Notes under the pieces: model-generated | What the model was told of the DNA's origin: nothing | What the model saw: the letters and a program-made list of their open reading frames with translations, nothing else | Database searches by the model: none | Assembly: GCF_028595305.1 (NCBI RefSeq) | Contig: NZ_JAQQXS010000012.1 | Location: forward strand, 1 to 64,000 | Direction: 5' to 3' | Source: Roseateles koreensis | GTDB lineage: Bacteria > Pseudomonadota > Gammaproteobacteria > Burkholderiales > Burkholderiaceae_C | DNA: 64,000 nt | Part shown: piece by piece, positions 7,531-16,262 of the stretch | Numbering within the stretch: the first letter of the stretch is position 1 | Layout of the letters: every line of letters starts with the position of its first letter | Position numbers and translations under genes: made by a program

Positions 7531-8835
7531 ATGGATACCGCGCTTCTTCTTTTCTTGTTGCTCCTCAACGCATTTTTTGCGGCTTCGGAGATGGCTTTGT
7601 CGGCCAGTCGCAAAGCGCGTTTGCAGGTGTTGGTTGAAGCGTCGGAGTCTGGCGCCCAGGCGGCCATGAATTTGCATGACGATCCGACCAAATTTTTGTC
7701 CACGGTGCAGATCGGCATCACCTCGATCGGCGTGCTCAACGGCATCGTGGGCGACGCAGCATTCTCGAAGCCGCTCTCTAACTGGTTGACCGCCACATTC
7801 GGCTGGCACGACCGGGTGGTGGACATCACCGCCACGGCGATGGTGGTGATCATCATCACCGTGCTGACTATCATTTTTGGTGAATTGGTGCCCAAGCGCC
7901 TGGGGCAGATTTACCCTGAAACGGTGGCGCGCAAAGTGGCGCCGGTGATGGAATTTTTGTCGGTGGCGGCACGCCCGCTGGTGAAGTTTTTGACCTTTTG
8001 TACGGAGACCACCCTGGGCTTGATCGGGCAGGGCGGCCACACGCCGCGCAGCGTGACGGAAGAAGAAATCGCCGCCAGCCTGGATGAAGGGCGCGAGGCC
8101 GGCGTGATCGAGGCGCATGAGCACCAGATGGTGCGCAACGTGTTTCGCCTGGACGAGCGCGAGATCGGCTCGATGATGATTCCCCGCGCTGAAATTGCCT
8201 GGCTCGATGAGCGTGACGACCCGCAGCAGGTGCTGGCCGTGCTCAAGGCCCACGGCTACAGCCGCTACCCGGTGTGCCGGGGCAGTTTGGCCGAAGTGCA
8301 GGGCGTTGTCTCCGCGCAGATGCTGCTTCAGCGTGCGCTCAGTGGCCAGCCCATGGCCTTGACGGAAGATCTTGAGGCGCCCGTGTTTGTGCCCGAAACC
8401 TTGTCGGGCATGGAGTTGCTGGAGCAATTCCGGGTGTCTGAAGTGCCGTTGGTTTTTGTGGTGGATGAATATGGTGAAGTGCAAGGAGTGATCTCCGTGC
8501 GCGACGTGCTGGAAGCCATTGCGGGCGAATTCAACGCGCCCAGTGATGGGGATGCCTGGGCGGTGCAACGCGAGGATGGGAGCTGGCTTTTGGATGGCTT
8601 GATCCCGGTGCCCGAGTTGAAAGATCGGCTGGGCCTGAAAGAACTGCCCGAAGAGGATCGTGGGCGCTACAACACCCTGGCCGGCATGATCATGCTGCTG
8701 CTGGGGCGCTTGCCGCGCACGGCCGATGTGGTGGAGTGGAACGCCTGGAAATTCGAGGTGGTGGACCTCGATGGCAAGCGTGTGGACAAAGTGCTGGTCA
8801 GTCGACTGGCTGTTGATGGAGTAGATAAGTCATGA
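7531..8835 (+). CDS. CNNM/CBS-domain membrane protein (CorC/HlyC family, hemolysin-like)
   Basis: A 434-residue inner-membrane protein. The N-terminal DUF21/CNNM domain begins MDTALLLFLLLLNAFFAASEM and contains three to four hydrophobic segments up to about residue 155. A pair of CBS domains follows (about 200-325, for example MMIPRAEIAWL and VPLVFVVDEYGEVQGVI), then a CorC_HlyC transporter-associated domain (about 340-430). Members are linked to magnesium or cobalt efflux; the hemolysin label is historical. I placed the start at ATG 7531 rather than the upstream TTG at 7465 because the domain begins there. Its last bases overlap the start of the sapC-like gene (ATGA), so the two form an operon. 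Confidence 0.85.
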   Translation: MDTALLLFLLLLNAFFAASEMALSASRKARLQVLVEASESGAQAAMNLHDDPTKFLSTVQIGITSIGVLNGIVGDAAFSKPLSNWLTATFGWHDRVVDITATAMVVIIITVLTIIFGELVPKRLGQIYPETVARKVAPVMEFLSVAARPLVKFLTFCTETTLGLIGQGGHTPRSVTEEEIAASLDEGREAGVIEAHEHQMVRNVFRLDEREIGSMMIPRAEIAWLDERDDPQQVLAVLKAHGYSRYPVCRGSLAEVQGVVSAQMLLQRALSGQPMALTEDLEAPVFVPETLSGMELLEQFRVSEVPLVFVVDEYGEVQGVISVRDVLEAIAGEFNAPSDGDAWAVQREDGSWLLDGLIPVPELKDRLGLKELPEEDRGRYNTLAGMIMLLLGRLPRTADVVEWNAWKFEVVDLDGKRVDKVLVSRLAVDGVDKS

Positions 8836-9578
8836 GTACGCCCCCCCTTTACGGTAATTTGGTGCCCCTGGACCGCGAGGCCCACAAGCACCTGCGCCTG
8901 AAGACGGAACTGTCGACCGTGGAACGTGCGGCGGGCCTGAATTCGTTGTTCCTGGCCGTGGTGGAGTTTGCCGAAGCCTGCAAGGAATTCCCGATCGTGT
9001 TCGTTCGCGTCGGTGAAGTGCCGACGGACGGCAGCAAGCAATCGGTAGCGCCCCTGGCTGTGCTCGGCCTGAAAGCGGGCAGCAATCTGTTCGTCAAGGA
9101 TGGCCAGTGGACCGGCAATTACATGCCCGCTTATCTGCGCCGTTATCCCTTCGCGATGGCGCGTGTGGGCGACGATCCCAACACGGTGGCCGTTTGCTAT
9201 GACAGCGAATGGGCCGGCTTCTCGGTGACCGAAGGGCAGTCGCTGTTCGCCGCGGACGGCCAGCCCACCGAGTTCCTGGTGAACGCTCGCAACTTCCTCG
9301 AAAACTTCGAGCAAGAGTCCGAGCGTACTCGCAACGCCTGCCACGTGCTGATGGAGTTGGACCTGCTGCAAGACATGCGTTTTGAAGCCACCCTGGGCAA
9401 CGGCGAAAAGCTGGATGTCGAAGGCTTCCTGGCTGTGGACGAGAAGAAGCTGGCTGCGCTGCCGGATGAAAAAGTGGTTGAACTGCATCGCAACGGCCTG
9501 CTGGCGCTGATCGAAATTCATCGCCTCTCGATGACCAACATGACTCGCCTGGCCACGCTGGAAATCAACAAGGCCTAA
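8832..9578 (+). CDS. SapC-family protein
   Basis: A 248-residue protein that begins MSTPPLYGNLVPLDREAH and matches the SapC family remembered from Campylobacter S-layer loci and widespread in proteobacteria. There is no signal peptide or membrane segment. Family features visible are the early VPLDREAHKHLRLK block, the FPIVFVR strand and the MPAYLRRYPF block. The biochemical function of the family is not established. The 4-bp overlap with the CNNM/CBS gene shows co-translation, and a strong terminator follows 50 bp after the stop. Confidence 0.8.
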   Translation: MSTPPLYGNLVPLDREAHKHLRLKTELSTVERAAGLNSLFLAVVEFAEACKEFPIVFVRVGEVPTDGSKQSVAPLAVLGLKAGSNLFVKDGQWTGNYMPAYLRRYPFAMARVGDDPNTVAVCYDSEWAGFSVTEGQSLFAADGQPTEFLVNARNFLENFEQESERTRNACHVLMELDLLQDMRFEATLGNGEKLDVEGFLAVDEKKLAALPDEKVVELHRNGLLALIEIHRLSMTNMTRLATLEINKA

Positions 9579-9628
9579 CAATACGGAGTATGGGCTGAGC
9601 GCTCCGCGTTTTCGGCCTTTCGCACCGT

Positions 9629-9652
9629 CGCGCCCCCTTGATTGGGGGCGCG
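9629..9652. terminator. Bidirectional-position terminator hairpin between sapC-like gene and deacetylase
   Basis: A perfect 9-bp stem (cgcgccccc at 9629-9637 with gggggcgcg at 9644-9652) with loop ttgatt is followed by cttgttt. It lies between two convergent genes and could end both transcripts. Confidence 0.8.
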
Positions 9653-9658
9653 CTTGTT

Positions 9659-11122
9659 TCAGCGCTTCACTTTTTCTGGTTGGGCCGGTGACGACGCGGG
9701 TGCGGGTGCTTGGGCTGGGGCCAGGAATGAGGGCAAAGCGGCCGCTTCGGCCGGCGCAACTGGCAGTGGTGTGTTAGCGACCAGATGGCTGCCGTCCCAG
9801 TGCGCGAAGCGGAAACCGCGTTGCAGCAACTGCTCGATCACCTGCGGCAAGGCTTCAACGGTACGGGCATGGATATCGTGCATCAACACGATGCCGCGGC
9901 CATTTTTTTCGGCCTCGCTGACGATGCGGTGCGCGATAGAGCTGGGCAGGGGGTCGGCCCAATCTTCCGAGTCGATGTTCCAGATGACTGAGCGCAGGCC
10001 GTGCTGCTCGATTTCAGCCAACACCCGGTCATCACGCGCGCCAAAGGGCGGGCGGAAGGTGCCCGTGCGCGCAGGCCCCGTGGGCACATGGTGGTCGAGC
10101 AGTTTTTGGGTGTCTGCGATTTCTTGATCAACCTGAGGCGTGCTCAGCCGCGGCAGTTGCGGATGGGTGTAGGAGTGATTGCCGATGGCGTGGCCCTCGG
10201 CCACGATGCGCCGCTCAAGTGCCTCGTTACGTGTCGCGCTCACATGGCCGTCTTGTAGTTCGCCGAGATTGCGGCCCACCTGAAAGAAGATGGCTTTCAG
10301 GCCGTAGTGCTGCAGGATGTCGAGCACGGCGGGCGTGTGCACCGGGTGCGGGCCGTCGTCAAAGGTCAGCAGCAGGGTGCGCTCAGGCAATTCTTCGCCG
10401 TTCCACTCCAGCGCACGGGCCTTGAGGGCGCGTTGTTGTTCCGCCAGTTCAGGTACACCGGGCACGCCAGGGCCGGTAGCTTGGGTGGGCGCGCTGGCTG
10501 AGGCCTCGCCGCCGGGTTGCACCGTGTCTGCCAACTCACTCAAGATTTGCGTGCTGCTTTGCTGTTGCGCCAGGTGCTTGACGTAGTCCGTCCAACGCGG
10601 GCTGTAAGGGCGGGCTTTCAGGGGCACGGGATTGAAGGCGTCGAGAAAATCGGCGCCCAAGACGTGGCGCAGGGCGCTGAGGCGCTCCAACCTGGCGTCA
10701 GCGTCCTGATGCTCTTCGGCGCCCAGGCGGGGCAGGGCGGCTTCCAGGGGCCCGCGGAAGACGAGCCGGTCTTCATCGCTGAACTCCGGCTTGTCCATGG
10801 CCTCGGCCCAGCGCTTGAACTGGCGGGGCAGTGTGTCAGGGTTCTGGCCCAGTTCGGCCAGCAGGCTTTGGCCCAATTGGAGGTTGGTGAAATACAGGTA
10901 CTGACCCGCGCGACGCGCCTCGCCGCGGTTGGCCGGCGTGGCGTCGTCACGCAAGACCCAAATCTTGCGCTGGTTGCCGACCATGGCGTCGACCTTGGCG
11001 GCGATGTCTGCCCACGCCGTAAGGTGGGGGCAGCAAATCAGCAGCAGCGCAGCGCCATGGCACAGGCGCTTTGCCGGGGAAAAACGGGAAGCGTTGAACA
11101 AGCGGGGCATCGGGAGCAGCAT
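9659..11122 (-). CDS. Secreted polysaccharide deacetylase (NodB domain)
   Basis: A 487-residue exported protein. The N-terminus carries a signal peptide with hydrophobic core GAALLLICC before about residue 40. An unassigned region (about 40-255) precedes a carbohydrate-esterase 4 domain with ordered motifs: LLTFDDGPHP, GNHSYTHPQ, FRPPFGARDD, DSEDWADP and LMHDIHART. The two Asp and two His needed for metal binding and catalysis are present, so activity on an N-acetylated or O-acetylated glycan is expected. A Pro/Ala-rich tail closes the protein. Several in-frame starts exist (TTG 11218, ATG 11122, ATG 11110); I chose 11122 for the signal peptide. It lies about 110 bp after the dihaem peroxidase gene on the same strand and may be the last gene of that operon. 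Confidence 0.85.
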   Translation of the reverse strand: MLLPMPRLFNASRFSPAKRLCHGAALLLICCPHLTAWADIAAKVDAMVGNQRKIWVLRDDATPANRGEARRAGQYLYFTNLQLGQSLLAELGQNPDTLPRQFKRWAEAMDKPEFSDEDRLVFRGPLEAALPRLGAEEHQDADARLERLSALRHVLGADFLDAFNPVPLKARPYSPRWTDYVKHLAQQQSSTQILSELADTVQPGGEASASAPTQATGPGVPGVPELAEQQRALKARALEWNGEELPERTLLLTFDDGPHPVHTPAVLDILQHYGLKAIFFQVGRNLGELQDGHVSATRNEALERRIVAEGHAIGNHSYTHPQLPRLSTPQVDQEIADTQKLLDHHVPTGPARTGTFRPPFGARDDRVLAEIEQHGLRSVIWNIDSEDWADPLPSSIAHRIVSEAEKNGRGIVLMHDIHARTVEALPQVIEQLLQRGFRFAHWDGSHLVANTPLPVAPAEAAALPSFLAPAQAPAPASSPAQPEKVKR

Positions 11123-11230
11123 GAACGGCAGTGTGTGCGAGGCGCTGATGTTAACGGCGCCCGCATGTTGACCTTTGGCTGACTTTTGGCGGGCTTTTGC
11201 GCACATTTGCGGACGCAATGCGCCCCGCCT

Positions 11231-12559
11231 TCAGGGCTTGATCGCGCGCCGGCCGGGCTTGGGCGGCACGTAGCCATCTGACAAGGTGCCCAGAAAGGCG
11301 ACGATGTCATCAATCTCCCGGCCTGTCAGGCGCGACTGCCCATTGGCCAAGGGCTTGAATGGAATGCCGGTGTACACATTGCCTTGGTAGGGCTGGGGCA
11401 GGTCGTTGAAAGCCTCGGCCTTGCCGCCGGCGCCGCGCGGATACCACTGCTGCGGTGCGGTGTCGCGGGTGGCATAAAACGCCACGGCCTCGCGCAAGGT
11501 GTGCACCGCGCCGTTGTGGAAGAAGTTGTGGCGCAGCGCCACATTGCGCAGGGTGGGGGTGCGAAACATGCCGCAGTATTCGGTGCGTTCCTTGAGGTCC
11601 ACACGCAGCGGGCCGCACAGGCCGAGGTCGAAAAAGTCGGGCTTGCGGTTGGCGGGCAAAGCGACGTTGCGCGGCACGCCCAGGGCGTTGTAGCCCATGT
11701 CAGTGAACAGCGGAAACCGCACGCCCGCATTCTTGTGCGTGCTGGGGTGGCAGCTGGCGCAGTTGCCCTTCTTCATGTCGTTGAACACGGCCATGCCGCG
11801 CTGCTCCTGCGGGCTCAGCTGAACCTGGTCACGCAGATAGGCGTCAAACTTGCTGCTGAAGGGATGAAAGTCCGAAGGCGATTGCTCAAAGGTTTCCAGC
11901 GCCACGGTCATCCAGGCTACGGTGGCTTCCACATCGTCAAGTACGTTCTCGCCGTCGGGGCTGAGTGCCCTGGCAAAGTCGGCCGCATAGGGGCTCTTGC
12001 GCAGGCGGGCGGCGATGTCCTCATGGCTGGCATTGGCCATTTCATTGCCGTCCATCAAGGGCATCAGCGCCTGGTCATGGCCGCTGTCCACGCGCCCGTC
12101 CCAGGTGCGTCCGCCGGTGGGGCCTTGGTCGTCCTTGCCACCGGTGGGTTCGATCTCGAAGAAGTGCTCGGTGAACGCCATCGGAGAATGCAGATAGCGC
12201 AGCGAGGGCGTGTTGCGAAAGCCGAATCGGTCCATCTGCGGCCCGCCTGCTTGCACAGGCGCGCGGTTCGGCGGCCCGTAGGCTGAGGCCGGATCGTGGC
12301 AGCTCGCGCAAGACTGCCGGCCCGAGGCCGACAGGCTGGCGTCCGAGAAAATGCGCCGCCCGAGATCGGTCAATTGCGCTACGGTGGGCCGGTCGCCATA
12401 GACCCGCGGAAAGTGCGTGTCAGTGCCCGTTGGCTCCATCAGGTCGGAGCAGGCCTGAATCACACGCGAGGGCACGAAGGCCAACAGGGCCAGCGTGCCC
12501 GCCGCAGCGGCTGCACGAAATACGGCGGTCTTTCGAAAATAACTAACTTTCAATCTCAA
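11231..12559 (-). CDS. Secreted dihaem cytochrome c peroxidase/MauG-family protein
   Basis: A 442-residue exported protein with an N-terminal hydrophobic segment (about residues 12-30). Two haem-c motifs, CASCH at 84-88 and CASCH at 267-271, give the two-domain arrangement of bacterial cytochrome c peroxidases and MauG-like enzymes, which reduce hydrogen peroxide or oxidise protein side chains in the periplasm. The region between them contains GGRTWDGR, typical of the family. The start overlaps the stop of the upstream PEP-CTERM gene by 4 bp (ATGA), so the two are translationally coupled, an unusual pairing. Peroxidase and MauG-like roles cannot be separated from sequence alone. Confidence 0.88.
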   Translation of the reverse strand: MRLKVSYFRKTAVFRAAAAAGTLALLAFVPSRVIQACSDLMEPTGTDTHFPRVYGDRPTVAQLTDLGRRIFSDASLSASGRQSCASCHDPASAYGPPNRAPVQAGGPQMDRFGFRNTPSLRYLHSPMAFTEHFFEIEPTGGKDDQGPTGGRTWDGRVDSGHDQALMPLMDGNEMANASHEDIAARLRKSPYAADFARALSPDGENVLDDVEATVAWMTVALETFEQSPSDFHPFSSKFDAYLRDQVQLSPQEQRGMAVFNDMKKGNCASCHPSTHKNAGVRFPLFTDMGYNALGVPRNVALPANRKPDFFDLGLCGPLRVDLKERTEYCGMFRTPTLRNVALRHNFFHNGAVHTLREAVAFYATRDTAPQQWYPRGAGGKAEAFNDLPQPYQGNVYTGIPFKPLANGQSRLTGREIDDIVAFLGTLSDGYVPPKPGRRAIKP

Positions 12560-13182
12560 CGGCGCTTGACTCGGTTTGCACCTGCAAACAAGGCCATCAG
12601 GCCGATGCTCAACAAGGCGAGCGAGCCGGGCTCGGGCACGGCCGACACGGCGTCCACCTGCAGGCCGATGGACATCGGCACGGCGGTTGACTGATAGCCG
12701 CTGCCGCCGTTGAACGCAGTGGCAGCCACCGGCGTGGGCGCACCCGTGTCCAGCACGGGGCCAACGCTGTTGGTGCCCAGGGTGTCGCTGGCGCCCACTT
12801 CAAGGGCCACCCAGTAGCTGCCTGCCGTGACGTTCCAGCCCGAGAGGCCGGACACGCCGTTCCAGCCGTCAGCGCTGAAGGTGGCGGTGGCGGCATACAG
12901 CTGCTGGTCAGGCAGCTGGCTGGCGCTGTTGCTGAACAAGGCAATGGTGAAGGTCTCGCCGGCGGCACCGTTCAGCACGTGGGCGGCGATTGATTGCACC
13001 TGCGAGGCACTGGCGAAGTTCACCAGACCGGCGTAGCTGTCATTGCTGTCGAAGGTGTAGCCACCCACGGCCGCGCCGTTGGGCGTGCCGGTGTCCAGCA
13101 GCAGCGGCGAGGCACCTGCCGCGCCCACCGTCAGGGTGATCGCAGCTGCAACGAACAGCGAAGGCGTGTTGAATTTTTTCAT
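12556..13182 (-). CDS. PEP-CTERM surface-sorted protein
   Basis: A 208-residue protein with a signal peptide (MKKFNTPSLFVAAAITLTV) and a C-terminal sorting signal: VPEPGSLALL, a hydrophobic segment, then a basic end VKRR. Such tails are recognised by exosortase, which anchors or releases the protein at the cell surface, often together with exopolysaccharide. The mature part is rich in Ala, Gly, Ser and Thr and beta-prone, with a choice-of-anchor look and no catalytic motif. ATG at 13182 has ggaga nine bases upstream. It is sandwiched between a metallophosphoesterase gene 20 bp upstream and the dihaem peroxidase gene it overlaps. Confidence 0.85.
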   Translation of the reverse strand: MKKFNTPSLFVAAAITLTVGAAGASPLLLDTGTPNGAAVGGYTFDSNDSYAGLVNFASASQVQSIAAHVLNGAAGETFTIALFSNSASQLPDQQLYAATATFSADGWNGVSGLSGWNVTAGSYWVALEVGASDTLGTNSVGPVLDTGAPTPVAATAFNGGSGYQSTAVPMSIGLQVDAVSAVPEPGSLALLSIGLMALFAGANRVKRR

Positions 13183-13202
13183 ATCAAGCGTCTCCACGGG
13201 GC

Positions 13203-14429
13203 TCAAGGCAGGTAGATCTGTTGCAGCAACTGGGTCGGGCCGAAGTGCTCGTCAAAGCCATAACCCAGAACATCGACGCCACCGTCCTGGTGCACCTTGA
13301 CGGTGGCCCAGGCGTAGGAGCGGTCGGTGGCGGGGCTCTTGGTGACGTCGGTCGACTTGGCGTCGAAGGGCGAGCCGCCCGAGCCCACGATCACCTGATA
13401 GGCGCCGCCGCGAGGGCGCGAGATGTTGTAGATGTGCTCGTGCCCGCAGAAGTAGGTGGCGCCATTCGCTTCAATAACGTCCCAGAAGGCATCGCGCTCG
13501 GCGGTGCTGCCGGGGGCCGCGTCCAGGCCACCTGCGGCGGTGGCGGTGTTGGCGAGGTAGGCGTAGGTGTAGGCCGCCTTGTGGCCGAAGACAAAGCTCT
13601 TCTTCATGCCGCGAGCCTTGGCAGCAGCCAAGTCAGCGGACAGCCATTGGGTGGGTGCGCGGGACTCCATGCCCACCGGGTCGGTATTGATCACCGCAAA
13701 GTGCATGCCCTTGTAGTCGAAGCTGTAGGACAGCTTGCTTTGGTCGGTGCTCAAGCCGTCGGGGCTGCTGCCGACGGCGGGGCCGTAGTTCACGTTCTGC
13801 GGCGCGGTGCCGAGAATGCCGGTGAAACGGGAGGTGTCGAGCACGAGATCGCCCATATTGGCGGCCCAGGCGTTTTCGTTTTCAACCTTGGACTTCTTGC
13901 CGCAGGCCTTGCACTGCACCTCATGGTTGCCGGCCACCGGGAATACATAGGTGCCGGTTTCCATCATCGGGGCCATCAGGCCGCGCCAAAAACCGTACTG
14001 CTGGTAGAACTTGACCAGATCGCTGCTGACCACATCGCTCACCGAAGCCGGTGCCACTGGGCTGGCGTTGATGCTCGATTGCGCCGCGTTTGAGGTGTAG
14101 CCAAAGCCGGCCCAGCCGTAGCCGTGCACCATGTCGCCGTTGAAGAACAACATGCTGGCTTTTTGCGACTGGATGGTGCGCAGGATGCGGGTGGTGGCCT
14201 TGGTGTTTTGCAACCAGGTGGCGTCCTGGCCATTCAAGGTGCTGCCCACACTGGCTTTGTCGAAGTTGATCGGGTCTTGGCGCGAGTCGCCCACGGCCGA
14301 GAAGGTGAACACCACGGGCGTGGTGTTTTGTGCCCAGACCGAGCCTGCAAAGCTGGCTGCGGCCAAAGCCGCCAGCGTGAGGGCAGCGCGCAAGCGGCCT
14401 TGACCGGAGAAAACAGGTGCGTGAGACAT
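13203..14429 (-). CDS. Secreted metallophosphoesterase
   Basis: A 408-residue exported calcineurin-like phosphoesterase. The signal peptide ends near VWAQ (about residue 34). Metal-ligand blocks are GDSRQDP, NGDMVHGYGW, AGNHEVQCKACG, GHKAAYTY and GHEHIYN, in the order of purple-acid-phosphatase-like enzymes. A CxxC pair directly follows the GNHE block. It probably releases phosphate from organic phosphoesters outside the cytoplasm. ATG at 14429 has aaggtcc upstream. A Pho-box-like sequence lies 112-129 bp upstream, fitting induction by phosphate starvation. It heads the leftward operon with the PEP-CTERM and peroxidase genes. Confidence 0.85.
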   Translation of the reverse strand: MSHAPVFSGQGRLRAALTLAALAAASFAGSVWAQNTTPVVFTFSAVGDSRQDPINFDKASVGSTLNGQDATWLQNTKATTRILRTIQSQKASMLFFNGDMVHGYGWAGFGYTSNAAQSSINASPVAPASVSDVVSSDLVKFYQQYGFWRGLMAPMMETGTYVFPVAGNHEVQCKACGKKSKVENENAWAANMGDLVLDTSRFTGILGTAPQNVNYGPAVGSSPDGLSTDQSKLSYSFDYKGMHFAVINTDPVGMESRAPTQWLSADLAAAKARGMKKSFVFGHKAAYTYAYLANTATAAGGLDAAPGSTAERDAFWDVIEANGATYFCGHEHIYNISRPRGGAYQVIVGSGGSPFDAKSTDVTKSPATDRSYAWATVKVHQDGGVDVLGYGFDEHFGPTQLLQQIYLP

Positions 14430-14540
14430 GTTGGACCTTGAAATTGCCGATGGATGAAAGCCAGCAGGCAATCGGCGGATCGTCCAGGCGGACCGCTCAT
14501 GTCTTGCGCTGCGTTCTGCTCGGCACTTTATGAAATCGAG

Positions 14541-14558
14541 GTGACAACTTGATGGCAG
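14541..14558 (-). promoter_or_regulatory. Strong Pho-box-like PhoB site upstream of the metallophosphoesterase operon
   Basis: On the minus strand the 18 bp read CTGCCAT-CAAG-TTGTCAC: two 7-mers close to CTGTCAT at the required 11-bp period. It matches 12 of 14 positions in the repeats and is very close to the E. coli phoA box as I remember it. A -10-like TAAAGT begins after an 11-nt gap, near the phoA spacing. It lies about 110 bp before the start codon. Confidence 0.65.
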
Positions 14559-14585
14559 TGAGAGGCCCTGCCCGCCGCCGTGTGC

Positions 14586-15677
14586 TCAGGTCTTCTTTGA
14601 AATCGCCCGGGCGTTCTCAGGCATGGCATCGCCAATCCACGCCAGCAGCAGGGTATAGGTCACGGCCAGTACCACCGGGCCGACAAACAGCCCTACCAGG
14701 CCAAAGGCCAGGAGCCCGCCGATGACGCCCGAAAAAATCAGCAGCAGCGGCAAATCAGCGCCCTTCTTGATCAGCCATGGACGCAGAAAATTGTCGAGCG
14801 AGGTGATGACGACGGTGAGCACCAGCAGCACCGTGCCCGCGCTGTGCGCCCCCGACCAGTACAGCCAGGCCACGGCCGGTGCCAGCACCAGCACCGGGCC
14901 GATCTGCGCCAGGCACGACATGAACATCACCGCGCCAAGCAAGCCCGCAAACGGCACCCCGGAGACCCACAAGCTGATGCTGCCGAGCGTAGACTGCACG
15001 ATCGCCGTGACCACAATGCCCAACGCCACACCGCGAATGGCCTGCCCGGCCAGCGTGACGGCCTCGTCGCCTTGCGAGCCTGCCAGCCGGCGGGCGAAGC
15101 CGCGCACGCCGCGCGCTGCATCTTCGCCATAGCTGTACAGCACGCCACTGATGCCGACCGTGATCAAAAACTGGAGGCCGATCATGCCGACATTGCCGGC
15201 CTGGGACGCCACCCATTTCAGCGAGATGCCGATGTAGGGCTTGATCTGCGCCATCACATAGGCCAAGCCGTCAATCGCCACGCGATGCCAGATTTCGGCC
15301 AGGCTATCGCCCGCCAAGGGCAAGGCGGTCAGCCAGTGCGGGGGCGGCGGCAATTGGGCGTCTGCCAGGTCGTTGGCGAAGGCGATGATGCTGTCTGCAT
15401 GGGTGACCAGGGCGGTCAGCCCCACGCTCAAGGGCACGAACAGCACGAGCAGCAAGGCCGCTACCATCACGCCAGTGGCCAGGGCGCGGCGGCCCCACAG
15501 GCGCTGCTGCAGCGCCTTCATCATGGGCCATGTGGCCACCACCACCATGATGGCCCAGATCAGCGGGGCCAAGAATGGCCGCAGCACCCACAAGGAGGCA
15601 AACATCAGCAGCGCGATGCTCAGCAAGGCCAGCAGCGTGCGAGCCAGTTCGGGTTTGGGCGGCGTGGGCTGGGTCAT
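14586..15677 (-). CDS. AI-2E family transporter (YdiK/PerM-like)
   Basis: A 363-residue inner-membrane protein with about eight hydrophobic segments. The first pair (about residues 12-55) is followed by a periplasmic or peripheral stretch with LPPPPHWLTALP, then a membrane block containing the family-typical GLLGAVMFMSCLAQIGPVLVLAPA and the end GGLLAFGLVGLFVGPVVLAV. Members include autoinducer-2 exporters, Na+/H+ antiporters and proteins of unknown role, so the substrate is open. I chose ATG at 15677, which starts MTQPTPPKPELA; the upstream extension of the frame overlaps the divergent ybaK gene and is not protein-like. It stands alone on this strand. Confidence 0.85.
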   Translation of the reverse strand: MTQPTPPKPELARTLLALLSIALLMFASLWVLRPFLAPLIWAIMVVVATWPMMKALQQRLWGRRALATGVMVAALLLVLFVPLSVGLTALVTHADSIIAFANDLADAQLPPPPHWLTALPLAGDSLAEIWHRVAIDGLAYVMAQIKPYIGISLKWVASQAGNVGMIGLQFLITVGISGVLYSYGEDAARGVRGFARRLAGSQGDEAVTLAGQAIRGVALGIVVTAIVQSTLGSISLWVSGVPFAGLLGAVMFMSCLAQIGPVLVLAPAVAWLYWSGAHSAGTVLLVLTVVITSLDNFLRPWLIKKGADLPLLLIFSGVIGGLLAFGLVGLFVGPVVLAVTYTLLLAWIGDAMPENARAISKKT

Positions 15678-15761
15678 GGCGTGGGGGCTCAGTCGTTCGG
15701 TGTTGGAGGGGGCGAAGGTTGTTGGAGCGGATTCTGCAGGCTTTCGGCGAAAATGCGCGCC

Positions 15762-16256
15762 ATGTCCAAGAAAACAGCCCATGTCAGCGAGACGCCGGCC
15801 ACGCAGTTTCTGCGCCAGCGCGGCATTGTGTTTACCGAGCATGTTTACGACTATGTCGAGCATGGCGGCACCGCTGAGTCTTCACGCCAGCTGGGGGTGC
15901 CTGAACACGCCGTGGTTAAAACCCTGGTGATGCAGGACGAAAAAGCCCAGCCCCTGATCGTCTTGATGCACGGCGACCGGCAGGTCAGCCTGAAGGAGTT
16001 GGCGCGGCAGATCCCCTGCAAAAAGGTTGAGCCCTGCAAGCCTGACGTGGCCCAGCGCCACAGCGGCTATATGGTGGGCGGCACCTCGCCGTTTGGCCTG
16101 CGCAAGGCGATGCCGGTGTTTGTGGAGCAGGGCATTCTTGACTTGCCCCGCATCTGCATCAACGGCGGGCGGCGCGGTTATCTCGTTGGCATCGACCCCC
16201 GGCTGCTGCCGGATCTGGTCGCGGCGAGGCCGGTTCATTGCGCCAGTGCAGAATAG
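15762..16256 (+). CDS. ybaK: Cys-tRNA(Pro)/Cys-tRNA(Cys) deacylase YbaK/EbsC
   Basis: A 164-residue protein of the YbaK/ProX editing family, which hydrolyses Cys mischarged onto tRNA-Pro. Seen blocks are the early HVYDYVEHGG, the LGVPEHAVVKTLVM core, the substrate pocket GGTSPFGLRK and the terminal GGRRGYLVGIDP. Length and motif order match the family. Start at ATG 15762 (MSKKTAHVSE); another in-frame ATG lies 9 bp upstream. It is followed after 6 bp by plsY, and plsY by a RidA-family gene, suggesting one transcript. Confidence 0.9.
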   Translation: MSKKTAHVSETPATQFLRQRGIVFTEHVYDYVEHGGTAESSRQLGVPEHAVVKTLVMQDEKAQPLIVLMHGDRQVSLKELARQIPCKKVEPCKPDVAQRHSGYMVGGTSPFGLRKAMPVFVEQGILDLPRICINGGRRGYLVGIDPRLLPDLVAARPVHCASAE

Positions 16257-16262
16257 CGCCCC

